DNA of 64,000 nucleotides from CAIYTF01 sp963664845. Its GTDB lineage: Bacteria; Bacteroidota; Ignavibacteria; Ignavibacteriales; Ignavibacteriaceae. The stretch spans positions 1 to 64,000 of the forward strand of contig OY761615.1 in assembly GCA_963664845.1 (NCBI GenBank), given 5' to 3'. Within the stretch, counting starts at the first letter, position 1. Every line of letters begins with the position of its first letter. The notes below the pieces were generated by a model, which saw only the letters and a program-made list of their open reading frames with translations, was not told the origin of the DNA and did not search any database. This document shows, one piece after another, positions 36,030 through 45,662 of the stretch. The position numbers were made by a program, and so were the translations under genes.

Positions 36030-36452
36030 TTATTTACTGATAAACGTGGGGAGCTTTCTTTTAAACAATTTTTCGTTGTCCTCGATAAGTTTGCGGACTC
36101 TTACTCCTGTATGGTGGATATCCATGGGCTTTAACATATAGTCCAATATCTTTAATCCGGCCAATTTTGCTATAATATCCCGGTCATCAATCGCAGTCAG
36201 GACAACAAAGGGAGTGTCCTTGAATTCCTGATGAATGCGCATCACCTCAATCACTTCCACTCCTCCCAAACCGGGCATCATTAGATCAATAAATACAAGA
36301 TCAGGCTTGTACTCGGTGATCATCATTATTCCTTCTGATCCATTTGCCGCCTCAATGATTCGAACGTCCATTTTTTTCTGAAGAACTCTCTTTAGAAAGA
36401 AACGCACCGTCTTATCATCGTCAACAAGAAGAATTGTAAAAATATCGTCCAT
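36030..36452 (-). CDS. Single-domain response regulator (CheY-like receiver)
   Basis: The 140-residue product is a stand-alone receiver domain. The acidic pocket is DDD at 11-13, the phospho-acceptor is Asp56 (FIDLMMP), the switch Thr is near 86 (VVLTA), and Lys108 is in MLKP. There is no output domain, so it must act through protein contacts or in a phosphorelay. No histidine kinase is adjacent. A TATATTTG box (36548-36555, minus strand), matching the Bacteroidota -7 consensus TAnnTTTG, lies about 100 bp upstream and may be its promoter. Confidence 0.9.
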   Translation of the reverse strand: MDDIFTILLVDDDKTVRFFLKRVLQKKMDVRIIEAANGSEGIMMITEYKPDLVFIDLMMPGLGGVEVIEVMRIHQEFKDTPFVVLTAIDDRDIIAKLAGLKILDYMLKPMDIHHTGVRVRKLIEDNEKLFKRKLPTFISK

Positions 36453-36673
36453 TGGCTCCAGTAACTGAATGAAAACAACTCCCCTCTTCCATTCAGCTGA
36501 AAAAGCAATGTAAAAGGGCTAATGTCCATTAAAATTGATTATTAAGCCAAATATAGTATAATGATTTTAATAACTAAACGAAATATTTAACATGACAGAA
36601 CCGTGTTTTCTCGGTAAAGCACAAACAGAAGTATGACATTTTCAAAAACAATGCGAATACTTATTGATACTTT

Positions 36674-37972
36674 TTATTTCCTTCTCATGAGCTCATAATT
36701 TCCCGTGCTCATATTTTTTTGCAAAATATATCCTTCGTTGAGTTCTAAAACCCAGCCATCGCCGCTAATTTTCCTGCCATCTGTTTTGGTCGGCAAGGCA
36801 ACAGCAATTTTGTCCCAGTTTGTGCTCATCAAGGCACCGTTTTCAACCGTAAGTATTCCCCAGTTGTCGCTGACACGTATACTCGGATAAACGCTGCCTT
36901 TGTCTTCAACAGGAACTATATTCCGCGGGTCGAACGATACGTTCATTTTTTCAAATCTGAGTTCTGTATGTGGCAACGTTATGAATTTTAACTTATATTC
37001 TGCAATCCGTGCATTTGCCTTTTCCATTCTTGCATTTTCTTCTTTCTTTATCAGTTCGCCTTTGTATTGCGGTAAAATATCTTCAACAGTTTTGCTTATA
37101 TCAACCGGCAAGGATATGCCAAATGCACCTGCAAAATATTCTGCCAGATTGGTTCTGACAGTGATCTCATGATTCCAACCTTTTTTGCTACTTTGAAGAA
37201 GAAAACCGTATATGGGAGTTGTCTGGTATGCAAATGAACGAACAAATGTAGGATTATTCAAAAACGTATTAACTCCTCTGGTAAAGTGCTCCACCAGCTG
37301 CGCCTCTCCTCCCCCGCCTATCATAGCACCGGTATATTCTGCCAATCCCTCATTAAGCTCGAGCAGATTTTCGGTGGTGTCTGAGCCGGGGAAAAGCAAA
37401 TTCCGTTGTTTTCTGAAGGTAAGCGCGTTGGCGATATGTGATTTACGTTCTGATTGGACGGGTGTTTGCAGAGCCTTCGTAAGGGCAGCCAATTCCAACC
37501 TCAAGAAAACGCGTCCATCTCTTCGGTCAAGATGGTTGTTTTCATAGTTATATAATTCAAAACCCAAGGAGGGTTGACTAACGTGAAACAGCTCATGGGC
37601 AAGTAAACTGATCCGGTCAGGTTTATTATCCGGCAGGGGCAACATAACCATTGCCCATCGTATACCGTTCCAGGTAACCGCGGTATTGGCAATATTGATC
37701 TCCCTGGGCAATGTTCCGGAATAAATATTTCCCGCAAACTTGAACTCTCCGTTTGCGTCGGGAACATTTGCATAGATTTGCCGTGTTTGTGAATTAACCA
37801 AAAGAATGGGCCCATAGAGATCCTTTGCCCAAAGCTCCTGATGGTTATTTGTGGCAGCTGCTATTTCCTTGAAGTAACCGGAAATACTGTCTGCCATAGT
37901 AGGCGCATTTTGAGCGAATAAAGAGGGAACTGACATAAAAAGCAACGCAAGATGGTAAAGAATCGATTTCAT
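36674..37972 (-). CDS. Secreted zincin-type putative metallopeptidase
   Basis: The start at 37972 begins a signal peptide (MKSILYHLALLFMSVPSLFAQ); an in-frame ATG five codons upstream is possible. The 432-residue product contains HELFH (residues 126-130), which matches HExxH. About 80 residues later comes a NEGLAEYTG block, whose Glu could be the third zinc ligand, as in gluzincins. A C-terminal beta-rich domain follows. I do not recognise the specific family. The likely location is the periplasm or the medium, and the substrate is unknown. It stands alone, with a terminator of the next gene's transcript upstream. Confidence 0.65.
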   Translation of the reverse strand: MKSILYHLALLFMSVPSLFAQNAPTMADSISGYFKEIAAATNNHQELWAKDLYGPILLVNSQTRQIYANVPDANGEFKFAGNIYSGTLPREINIANTAVTWNGIRWAMVMLPLPDNKPDRISLLAHELFHVSQPSLGFELYNYENNHLDRRDGRVFLRLELAALTKALQTPVQSERKSHIANALTFRKQRNLLFPGSDTTENLLELNEGLAEYTGAMIGGGGEAQLVEHFTRGVNTFLNNPTFVRSFAYQTTPIYGFLLQSSKKGWNHEITVRTNLAEYFAGAFGISLPVDISKTVEDILPQYKGELIKKEENARMEKANARIAEYKLKFITLPHTELRFEKMNVSFDPRNIVPVEDKGSVYPSIRVSDNWGILTVENGALMSTNWDKIAVALPTKTDGRKISGDGWVLELNEGYILQKNMSTGNYELMRRK

Positions 37973-38091
37973 TACGTGGGCTTCCAAATAGTGAATAAAA
38001 TTTCTCGACAGAGTATCCTTGGAATTTTCAAACGCCTAATCGTAAAATTAGTGAAATTGTCTGTAGACAGAAATCAGGGTGTAATGCTTAA

Positions 38092-38115
38092 AAAAGCCCG
38101 AGAAATCATCCGGGC
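38092..38115 (-). terminator. Rho-independent terminator of the DUF116 gene
   Basis: GCCCG (38096-38100) and CGGGC (38111-38115) form the stem. On the minus strand it is followed directly by TTTTTT. It lies 44 nt past the stop codon at 38159. Confidence 0.8.
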
Positions 38116-38158
38116 AGTGCTTCAAAGAGTCCCGTGAACCAAAGATATAACAACAGGT

Positions 38159-39313
38159 TCAAGCCGGATTCAGTAGTCTCCTCAACTCACCAAGGTTGAG
38201 CTGCGTTGCAAAGCCTTCACGATGCCAATGTTTCTTGCATCCACTGGAATCGAGAAGGACGCATTGTGCAGGCACATCATAACGTTTAAGTTCCCAACCG
38301 CCTTCAACCAGCGTCGTTACACATGCTGAAGCGACCACACCACGTGTCGGCTGTCCCGGTCGCGGACCCCATAGTGATAGATCTGATGCATGGGGAATAA
38401 CATAGACCGCAAATTTCTTTTTCTTCCCCATTTCTTTTATCTGGTTGACTCTGCAATCAGGTTGGCAACCAGCACACAGAAGTCCTTCCTGCACTCGTTC
38501 AGCCTTACACCCATCATCCACGTGCGCCCGCATACAACCCGGCAAAAGAACAACTTTGGTTTCGGTTTTTTCATAATCTCTTCTGAACGCCCGGTTCATT
38601 AATTCAGCACCAACCATATTGAGATGATATTCGACACGGCTTCTCATACAGGAGATACGGTCTTCACGCCAACGGTATTGCTTGCCTGATTGCTTTCGAA
38701 AGGATTCGACATTCTCTGTATACTTCCCTATCTTTTCAACTGCCTGAATTTCAAACCATTCAGCAAATGCCCCAATTGTATAAAAAACATCGTGCAACGC
38801 CGCGGGTGCTTTTGTTTGCCAGAATGCCCTCCATAGTATAAAACGAAGTGCCTGCTCCTTAAACTCGCCGGTTGCTTCGAACCATTTACATACGTGATCA
38901 ATTTTCTCGAGAGATGGCGTCAATGCCCGGAGTTTACTATTCGGCTCCGGTAACAAACACAGTGTGGTTACAATGCCGCGGGCCACATCAATATATGGTT
39001 TCGCACGTTGGTGTTTTTTTCGCCACTCGGCAAGATGTGCCATGGTGATAAAGGGTGCATGTTTAACCGCCAATGCCGTCTCGGCATAAACATTCCACAG
39101 TACACCAAAACTCAGCAGTTCCAAAACGTATTCCTCCATCTCCCTAAGTGGCTCAAGTTTGTGAAGTTTCAAATACTCGCGGTATTTGGCAGCAATAGGC
39201 ACCAAGGTGGTCTCTGCTTGCGTCCATACAGAATTGGTGAACTCCCGAATTGTCTCATAGTACTCTTGAGAGTTGCTCCTGTCACATTTTAATGAATATG
39301 TAGTCTTTTCCAT
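38159..39313 (-). CDS. DUF116-family cysteine-rich protein
   Basis: The 384-residue product has a helical N-terminal half and a C-terminal DUF116 domain. The family's cysteine pattern is plain: LLPGCMR, then CKAER, LLCAGCQPDCRVNQI, VVASACVTTL, VPAQCVLLDSSGC and KKHWHREG. The cysteine arrangement suggests metal or Fe-S binding, and some DUF116 proteins occur near radical-SAM or lipoate-type genes, but no reaction is established. No signal peptide is seen, so it is cytosolic. It has its own terminator and no functional neighbours. Confidence 0.75.
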   Translation of the reverse strand: MEKTTYSLKCDRSNSQEYYETIREFTNSVWTQAETTLVPIAAKYREYLKLHKLEPLREMEEYVLELLSFGVLWNVYAETALAVKHAPFITMAHLAEWRKKHQRAKPYIDVARGIVTTLCLLPEPNSKLRALTPSLEKIDHVCKWFEATGEFKEQALRFILWRAFWQTKAPAALHDVFYTIGAFAEWFEIQAVEKIGKYTENVESFRKQSGKQYRWREDRISCMRSRVEYHLNMVGAELMNRAFRRDYEKTETKVVLLPGCMRAHVDDGCKAERVQEGLLCAGCQPDCRVNQIKEMGKKKKFAVYVIPHASDLSLWGPRPGQPTRGVVASACVTTLVEGGWELKRYDVPAQCVLLDSSGCKKHWHREGFATQLNLGELRRLLNPA

Positions 39314-39513
39314 GGTCCATACTCAGTCTGCAAATTAATGATCAATTTCGTTATTCCAATAATATCAAATACTTTGCATCAAAACAGAATATTTAGTTTT
39401 GTGGTTACATGGAGTGATGTTTGGTTCAATAGAAGGATGAACATACGCGGTGACAAAATCCATTTCCGGTCAGGCGAAATTCCGGATCAATAATCATGAA
39501 CGGTGAAAAAGAT

Positions 39514-39550
39514 ACGTGGACGGCAGGGAGTAAAATTAAGCCGTCCACGT
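39514..39550 (-). terminator. Terminator of the HEAT-like gene
   Basis: A perfect 11-bp stem, ACGTGGACGGC (39514-39524) and GCCGTCCACGT (39540-39550), continues on the minus strand as ATCTTTTTC. It is 14 nt past the stop. Confidence 0.8.
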
Positions 39551-39564
39551 TCAAGGAGAGGAAA

Positions 39565-39978
39565 TTATTTCTTTTTACAATCACAAAGATAGGTGAGATA
39601 GAAATTCTCACACATGCGTCTGACCTTGTCACTCGGATCAAACTTAATATTCTGCTGCACTGCATACATACCGCGTGCATCACCAATCTTATAAAGTGAA
39701 AGCGCAGCCACTATCCGGGCTTCTTCAGTTTCGCCCGTGTGCAGCAAATGCATTAACGCTATCACGGCTTTCCTTGATTTTAATTCACCCAGAAAGTAAG
39801 CAGAACTGGTTTGCAATCCTTCATTTTCGGAGGAAACTCCGTTCAGCAAATTGAGTTCAATAAGCTCAACTTTATTGCTCTTTGCTTTCACCGGATTTAT
39901 TGGTTCGGTAGCAAAGCCAGTCATCATAAACGCAAACACCATTAAGGTAACAATAAGAGCACCACTCATTCGTTTCAT
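39565..39978 (-). CDS. Small exported HEAT-repeat-like protein
   Basis: The 137-residue product starts at 39978 with a signal peptide (MKRMSGALIVTLMVFAFMMTGFA); an ATG four codons upstream is also possible. The mature part is all helical, with HEAT/armadillo-like pairs (SSAYFLGELKSRKAVIALMHLL and AALSLYKIGDARGMYAV). It ends in a Cys-containing tail (YLCDCKKK). Similar small proteins probably act as periplasmic interaction scaffolds. Function is unknown. A TATATTTG box at 40017-40024 (minus strand) is a possible promoter element. Confidence 0.65.
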   Translation of the reverse strand: MKRMSGALIVTLMVFAFMMTGFATEPINPVKAKSNKVELIELNLLNGVSSENEGLQTSSAYFLGELKSRKAVIALMHLLHTGETEEARIVAALSLYKIGDARGMYAVQQNIKFDPSDKVRRMCENFYLTYLCDCKKK

Positions 39979-40297
39979 TGTTTGCTCCAAATAGATATAT
40001 AGTAAAACAACTGATGCAAATATATTATTTGAAACAGGCGATGTCAGTTGATTTGGGACGAAAGGATAACTTCAAGGATGAACGATTTAAAATTAGGTCA
40101 GTATTTTTTTTGAAAGGCAAAAGGAAACGATGAGAACAAATCTGGTTTTCGATGCGCTGGCATTGGGTGTATCGGCTATCACATCTCAGGTTTTTCACCA
40201 GTGCATTGAACGATTAAAATTAACAAACACCGGTAGTAATTGGAAGGATCATGCGGCAACAGAACGAAAAAGGCTGTTACCGCATTTGCAAAACGTT

Positions 40298-41971
40298 TTA
40301 CAATCTATGCCGGGGTGCAGAAGGTCTTCGTTGTTGTCCGCTTCTTCCCTGCTGTCCGTCTTTTCTGCGGGGTCGGTGCGATGGTTTACTTCGTAATTCT
40401 TCCGGAATCGGAACAAGCAGATTATCCTCGGGGTAAATATATTCGATCTTGTGCCGTAAAAATTCTTCCAGTTTCTGCAGTTCGTGAACACTGTCCTGGT
40501 CAGCGAAACTGATAGAAACACCGGTCGCACCTGCGCGTCCGGTGCGTCCGATACGATGGACGTAATCTTCCACATCCTGAGGCAGGTTGTAGTTAATTAC
40601 ATGGGAAATTCCTTCAACGTGAATGCCGCGTGAGGCAACGTCAGTGGCAATCAGAACACGTACTTTTCCTTCGCGGAAATACTCCAACCTGCGGATACGT
40701 TTGTTTTGATCAACATCGCCCGAAAGCAATGCGGAAGTTATGTCATATTTGTCCAGTGTTTCCTTCAACCGTTGTGCTTCATCGCGGCGGTTTGCAAAAA
40801 TCAGCACGCGGGTCAGATCCTTCTGCATTATCAGATTATACAGAAGCGTTGGTTTCTCTTCAAGCGTGGTTATATAGGTTATCTGTTCCACTGATTGAAC
40901 CGCGACATCTTCCGGTTTAACCGTAATCTCAAACGCCTGGCGGGTCCATGAATCCGCAAGTCGCTTCACGTCATACGACATGGTAGCCGAAAAAAACATT
41001 GTTTGACGTTTCGCTTTGGCCGGAGTGCTTTGCACAATTTTGGTTACGGACGGAATGAATCCCATATCGAGCATACGGTCGGCTTCGTCAATGATGAGAA
41101 TTTCCACCTTGCCAAGATCAACAAATTTTTGCCGCATGAAATCTATAAGCCGTCCCGGAGTACAGATAAGAATGTCAATAGGCTCATTTTTCAGCACTTT
41201 TTGTTGTTTCACATAGTCTATTCCGCCTAAAAGCGAAAGAATTGAACAGGGAACATATTTTCCCAATCCACGTGCATCTTTTTCAATCTGCAGCACTAAT
41301 TCGCGTGTAGGAGCCAGTATAAGCGCCCGGGGAACCCCGTGGTCGCGTTTTTCTTCGATGGGGTTCTTGGCAAGGTGATTGAAGATGGTAATCAAAAATG
41401 CAGCGGTCTTACCTGTTCCGGTTTGTGCCTGGGCACTAACATCGTCACCGGCTAATGATTTTGAAAGCGTTTCACCTTGTACAGGTGTGCAATACTCAAA
41501 ACCAAGATCAAATATCGCGTGCATTATCTGTTCTGAAAGCTCAAAATCGTGAAAACGGACTTTACCGTCCACGACAGGCACCTTAAACTCGTGATGATCC
41601 CAAGGTTCTGTGGAAATAATCTGTTCAGGCCGCAGAACCCGCGATTTTTCCTGATCTTCCTTTTCATGACGCAGCAGATATTCCGCACGTGTTTCTCTTT
41701 TTCTACGCGTACCGGTGGTTTCCCGGGGAGTGCTTTCCTTTTTCCCGCTTTCAGCATCTTCTTTTTCATGACGCAGCCGGTACTCCTCACGTGTTTCCCT
41801 TCTGCGAGGCTCGCGTGGATGATGAGTGCCACCCGATTTATCACGAGAATAGGGCTTCTTTGAATGTATCGTCGATTTGGGATTTTCCGTTACGGTTGGT
41901 TGTGGAGCAGGAACGGATTTTGCATTTCCGATGAATATTTTTTTGAGGTTTTTAATAATCTTTTTGAACAA
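40298..41971 (-). CDS. DEAD-box ATP-dependent RNA helicase (RhlB/RhlE-like)
   Basis: The 557-residue product has the full motif set: the Q motif (FEYCTPVQ), AQTGTGKTAAF, APTRELVLQI, TPGRLIDF, DEAD (IIDEADRMLD), SAT (FFSATM), LIATDVASRGIH and HRIGRTGRAG. It unwinds RNA in the cytosol, typically in ribosome assembly or cold-shock mRNA handling. The first 115 residues are a basic, disordered extension carrying two near-identical copies of a 20-residue block (RRETREEYRLRHEKED and KRETRAEYLLRHEKED). The C-terminus is Arg/Ser/Gln-rich. The long upstream gap would suit a regulated leader. Confidence 0.92.
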   Translation of the reverse strand: MFKKIIKNLKKIFIGNAKSVPAPQPTVTENPKSTIHSKKPYSRDKSGGTHHPREPRRRETREEYRLRHEKEDAESGKKESTPRETTGTRRKRETRAEYLLRHEKEDQEKSRVLRPEQIISTEPWDHHEFKVPVVDGKVRFHDFELSEQIMHAIFDLGFEYCTPVQGETLSKSLAGDDVSAQAQTGTGKTAAFLITIFNHLAKNPIEEKRDHGVPRALILAPTRELVLQIEKDARGLGKYVPCSILSLLGGIDYVKQQKVLKNEPIDILICTPGRLIDFMRQKFVDLGKVEILIIDEADRMLDMGFIPSVTKIVQSTPAKAKRQTMFFSATMSYDVKRLADSWTRQAFEITVKPEDVAVQSVEQITYITTLEEKPTLLYNLIMQKDLTRVLIFANRRDEAQRLKETLDKYDITSALLSGDVDQNKRIRRLEYFREGKVRVLIATDVASRGIHVEGISHVINYNLPQDVEDYVHRIGRTGRAGATGVSISFADQDSVHELQKLEEFLRHKIEYIYPEDNLLVPIPEELRSKPSHRPRRKDGQQGRSGQQRRPSAPRHRL

Positions 41972-42318
41972 GGGTTACTTCTATTTATGAATGATCTATT
42001 AATAATAAGTGCAATATACGCAAAAAAATGGGGATAGCATGTGATATTGATGTTAAACCGGCTCGTTGACCTCTAATAGTCCCTCAATTGGTATACTTCG
42101 CCTTGAACCTGATAGGGATAACCATTTAAAAAGTATTATTTGGTACATACTTTGGTGACATAGACCATGTGGCTGACTTTAAGGATTATTTATAAACATA
42201 TGCAAAATATATTGTACATTTACCCACATTTACTTACTGTTTTTTCCAAAACCGGCATTTCTCCAAGCCTCGGGTTCAGTAAGTTTTTTCAACAATTTGA
42301 CCGGATAATTATCATAAT
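41972..42318. other. Divergent intergenic region between helicase and DUF1003 genes
   Basis: This 347-bp AT-rich stretch should hold promoters in both directions. I could not identify a consensus promoter, RNA element or coding frame in it. Confidence 0.4.
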
Positions 42319-42774
42319 ATGAAGAATGCAGTTGACAATAGCGAACAAAACGGCGAACATCCAAAAAACTGGCACCGTGAACACCAAAAACAACTGACCT
42401 TTGGCCAAAAAGTTGCCGACCTGGTTGCCAATGGCATGGGTTCCTGGGCTTTTATTATCATTCAGACGGTTATCGTCGGCGTTTGGATAATTCTCAATTT
42501 GGTTGCATGGTTCTACCATTGGGATGTTTATCCATTTATTCTTCTCAATCTGCTTTTTTCCACCCAGGCAGCATATGCCGCACCTGTTATCATGATGGCA
42601 CAAAACCGGCAGAGTGAGCGCGACCGTTTCCAGGCGACTGAAGACTATAAAACCAACCTGAAAGCAAAGAAAGAAATTGAGGACCTTCAAAAGTCTATTG
42701 CGCGGATTGAAAACGAAAAGCTAAGCGAGATAATGGCACTGTTAAAGGAATTGAAGGAAAAAGCCGGAAAATAG
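42319..42774 (+). CDS. DUF1003 membrane protein
   Basis: The 151-residue product has two transmembrane helices at about 43-65 (AFIIIQTVIVGVWIILNLVAWF) and 71-92. The DUF1003 landmark is FILLNLLFSTQAAYAAPVIMMAQNRQ.RD, followed by a C-terminal coiled coil (residues about 105-150). These inner-membrane proteins have no established function. It is the first plus-strand gene and precedes pgsB by 211 nt; a shared transcript is possible but not shown. A weak AGTCTG/CAGACT stem lies between them. Confidence 0.85.
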   Translation: MKNAVDNSEQNGEHPKNWHREHQKQLTFGQKVADLVANGMGSWAFIIIQTVIVGVWIILNLVAWFYHWDVYPFILLNLLFSTQAAYAAPVIMMAQNRQSERDRFQATEDYKTNLKAKKEIEDLQKSIARIENEKLSEIMALLKELKEKAGK

Positions 42775-42985
42775 AATTATAAGGGTTGACTTTTATTGAT
42801 CATTTCGGAGTCTGCAGCATTCTCCAGACTAATATAATGAGCGCACTGTTATGGTACTCTAATTAGCCGTTGGGATTATGTTTTGAAATCATTAGTTTGC
42901 ATTGTTTCTCTTTCTTTCATTTCAAACTTAACAAAGAACTATTACACGAAATATTACAATTAATTCGGCCATTATTTTCCTATAC

Positions 42986-44158
42986 ATGAACCATTATCTG
43001 ATTGTTTGTCTTGGTTTTCTTTCTTTCGTCTTGTTACTGCTGCTGGTTGAATACTATGTTCTTCGAAAAGCAACGCAATCTTTTGTTTATCGGATCATTG
43101 TTAACGGCACCAGAGGCAAGTCCAGTGTAACCGCCTATCTTGCTGCCGGCCTGCGCGCCAACGGTGTTACAACATTCGCCAAGATCACAGGAATAGTACC
43201 TACAATAATATCAGGAAATGATGAAGAACAACTAATAAAAAGGCGAGGTGCACCACGGGTTCATGAACAATTCAGAATGATAAGACTGGCAGCGAAAAAA
43301 AAAGCCCAGGCAATAGTTCTCGAATGTATGTCTCTGCATCCGGAGAATCAGCGAATCGAGACAAAGGCGCTCAGACCTACGTTATATGTTATCACCAATA
43401 TTGGGGATGATCACTTTGAAGAGATGGGGAAAACCCAAAATGAACGAATCGCTTCAATATGCAGCGCTATCCCTGCCAACAGTACGGTTATTACTATTGC
43501 AGACGAAAATCTCACTGAAATAAGGAACATTGCATCCTCAAAAAATACCCGGGTGCTCACCACAGGTGATTTTGTAAAGGATACCGAACTTCCCGATGGC
43601 ATATTCTGCCAAAACATTAATCTCGCACTCACCGCCCTGCAAGCCATGGGATTAGATCCGGAAGCGGCTATTAAGCCGGTTATAAACTACGCAGCAAATT
43701 TTAAAAACCCGGTAAGCACCTGGCAATGTGACGGTCACACGCTTTTTTTTGTTAACGGGTTTGCCGTCAATGACCCACCTTCAGCCGCGGTTTTTATTGA
43801 CTATTGGCGTGACAAATTAATACCCGGAGCAAAGGTTAATATAATTCTCAATACAAGGGCTGATCGCCCCGGCAGGACTCGCCTGTTTTGTCTTTGGCTG
43901 AACGATCTTCCGTTTATTGAGAGAATTCTCATCACTGGTAATCATTCCAATGCTGCCGCCAGAATGCTTTCCAATAGAACACCGGGAAAAACTGCTATCA
44001 TTGTTAACGCTGATCAGGTGGCGGAAACGATTGAACGTATGGCCGGAGAATTTAACACGGATAGCATTTTCATCGGTATCGGAAATATCGCAGGCAGCGG
44101 ATTTAAAATAATTGAACATATTGAATCAAAAGTAAAGAATCTCAACAATGATAATTGA
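42986..44158 (+). CDS. pgsB: Poly-gamma-glutamate synthase subunit PgsB/CapB
   Basis: The 390-residue product has an N-terminal membrane anchor (residues 4-25) and a Mur-ligase-like ATP-binding core. The P-loop NGTRGKSSV is at 40-48, followed by LECMSLHPE and ITNIGDDHFEEMG, as in CapB. The enzyme activates and joins glutamate through gamma-amide bonds using ATP at the inner face of the membrane. Its stop overlaps pgsC by 11 nt, the usual arrangement. The length matches the family. I see no sigma-54 site in front of it; the best -24/-12-like match (TGGTAC...TTAGC near 42850) has wrong spacing. Confidence 0.92.
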   Translation: MNHYLIVCLGFLSFVLLLLLVEYYVLRKATQSFVYRIIVNGTRGKSSVTAYLAAGLRANGVTTFAKITGIVPTIISGNDEEQLIKRRGAPRVHEQFRMIRLAAKKKAQAIVLECMSLHPENQRIETKALRPTLYVITNIGDDHFEEMGKTQNERIASICSAIPANSTVITIADENLTEIRNIASSKNTRVLTTGDFVKDTELPDGIFCQNINLALTALQAMGLDPEAAIKPVINYAANFKNPVSTWQCDGHTLFFVNGFAVNDPPSAAVFIDYWRDKLIPGAKVNIILNTRADRPGRTRLFCLWLNDLPFIERILITGNHSNAAARMLSNRTPGKTAIIVNADQVAETIERMAGEFNTDSIFIGIGNIAGSGFKIIEHIESKVKNLNNDN

Positions 44159-44576
44159 GACATTTTTGGCAGGTCTTATCCTCGGTTTTCTTTTTTACGA
44201 ATTGAGCGGCTATACGGCCGGCGGAGTTATTGCCCCTGCATACTTCGCACTCTATCTCCATTCACCGTTGCGTATCCTCAGCACTCTTGTCGCCGCCATC
44301 GTAGTTTGGATAATCATTGAACAACTGTCCCGTTTCCTGTTGATATTCGGAAGGCGAAGACTGATGATAGCCCTCATTCTGGGTTTCTGTGTCAAACTTC
44401 TGTTTGAGGGCATTGTGACACAAATAAACATTACCTATCTGGATCTTTCTGTTGTCGGTTACATTATCCCTGGATTGATTGCAAACGAAATGAGCAGACA
44501 AAAGTCGCTTCCCACGCTTGCATCAATTGCCATTGTCACTGCCCTCGTCAGTCTCGTAACATTGGCATTGCATTAA
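44148..44576 (+). CDS. pgsC: Poly-gamma-glutamate biosynthesis membrane protein PgsC/CapC
   Basis: The 142-residue product is almost entirely hydrophobic, with four to five predicted membrane helices. It begins FLAGLILGFLFYELSGYTAGGVIAPAYFAL, the characteristic PgsC start. It forms the membrane partner of PgsB for polymerisation and export. It overlaps pgsB by 11 nt, so the two are translationally coupled. Confidence 0.92.
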   Translation: MIIETFLAGLILGFLFYELSGYTAGGVIAPAYFALYLHSPLRILSTLVAAIVVWIIIEQLSRFLLIFGRRRLMIALILGFCVKLLFEGIVTQINITYLDLSVVGYIIPGLIANEMSRQKSLPTLASIAIVTALVSLVTLALH

Positions 44577-44586
44577 GGCTTCCCGA

Positions 44587-45648
44587 ATGACAAACAGATA
44601 TCTCTGGCTGGCTGCGCTTGTTTCCCTGCTGCTTCTTATCTTGAGGCAATCCCTGTTTATTGATCAGGTACAGGTACCCTATAAAAATGAAATGCTGCAG
44701 GCTCAATTGCTTTCCAGTCAGTGGAAAACCATCGTTGAAAGTGAAAAAGCAAAACTGGGCATTCTCAACACTGAAGGGATTTCCAGTCCATCCCAGAACG
44801 ACAACATGGCCGGCGAAGTGATCGGAGATGAATACACACCTGTCACATCAACCTTGGGATCATTGGAAGCCAAACAGCTTTCCAACAACCTATTGTTTTC
44901 TGCGCTGCTGGTTCGATTAATTCATGAATCCGGTGTAGACACTGCCAAAACCATAGGTGTATTGGCATCCGGATCATTTCCGGCGCTTTCAATTCAAACA
45001 TTTGCAGCCCTGCAGGCATTGCATAAAAAAGCAGTAATTATTTCTTCGTTGGGAGCATCGTCATATGGAGCTAACCAACCCGGAGCGTTGTGGCTTGATA
45101 TGGAGAATTGGATACGTAACAAAGGCGGATGCATATATCAGTCTGACCTTATAACATACGGTGCCGAAGGAGACACAGGAGGTGGGCTCATGGACGAAGG
45201 CCGGATCGCCTTTGATGAATCACTCAAAAGGAACGCGAGGACATGCTTCATCCCCAAAAGTGTTGAACAAAGTATTGAGAAAAAAGTCGATCTGCTGAAG
45301 AAGAATGATATCGGGCTGTTGATTAATATCGGCGGCAATCAATCAGCATTGGGTTATTGCGCTCACGCTGAACTGATTCCCAACGGCTTGCACAAAGAGA
45401 TAAACAGTTGTTCACATAAAGAGCGGGGTGTCATTTCCAGAATTTCCGAAAGCGGGATCCCCTTCATCCATCTATTAAATCTCAAAAACCTGGCACTGAA
45501 ATACACTATAACCGATAACGTCACAACTCCGGACCACCCGGTGTTTTTTGAAGCCAAAACAAATAAGACCAGAATAGTTCTGGCATTTGCACTCTTAGCT
45601 GGATTGCTCTTCATGCATCATCGTGCATTGCAAAAGCAGCGCATCTGA
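44587..45648 (+). CDS. pgsW: Poly-gamma-glutamate system protein (PgsW type)
   Basis: The 353-residue product has an N-terminal membrane anchor (residues 7-18) and a C-terminal helix (RIVLAFALLAGLLFMHH), with a large domain between. That domain contains GVLASGSFPALSIQTFAALQ, IISSLGASSYGANQPGALWLDMENWI and LINIGGNQSALGYC, which fit the poly-gamma-glutamate system protein family found with pgsBC in Gram-negatives. It begins 10 nt after pgsC, and no PgsA/CapA gene follows, so it may take the place of PgsA. The biochemical role is not established. Confidence 0.8.
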   Translation: MTNRYLWLAALVSLLLLILRQSLFIDQVQVPYKNEMLQAQLLSSQWKTIVESEKAKLGILNTEGISSPSQNDNMAGEVIGDEYTPVTSTLGSLEAKQLSNNLLFSALLVRLIHESGVDTAKTIGVLASGSFPALSIQTFAALQALHKKAVIISSLGASSYGANQPGALWLDMENWIRNKGGCIYQSDLITYGAEGDTGGGLMDEGRIAFDESLKRNARTCFIPKSVEQSIEKKVDLLKKNDIGLLINIGGNQSALGYCAHAELIPNGLHKEINSCSHKERGVISRISESGIPFIHLLNLKNLALKYTITDNVTTPDHPVFFEAKTNKTRIVLAFALLAGLLFMHHRALQKQRI

Positions 45649-45662
45649 TTTCCCATAAAAAA

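Noticed and set aside
42229..42236. TTTACTTA upstream of the DUF1003 gene
   Set aside because: A single 8-bp copy is expected by chance in AT-rich intergenic DNA; only the three-copy array at 13390-13425 is kept.
42850..42875. Sigma-54-like sequence TGGTAC-TCTAA-TTAGC upstream of pgsB
   Set aside because: GG and GC are 13 bp apart instead of 12 and the -12 element is TTAGC, not TTGC, so it does not fit the promoter rule that the two accepted sites obey.
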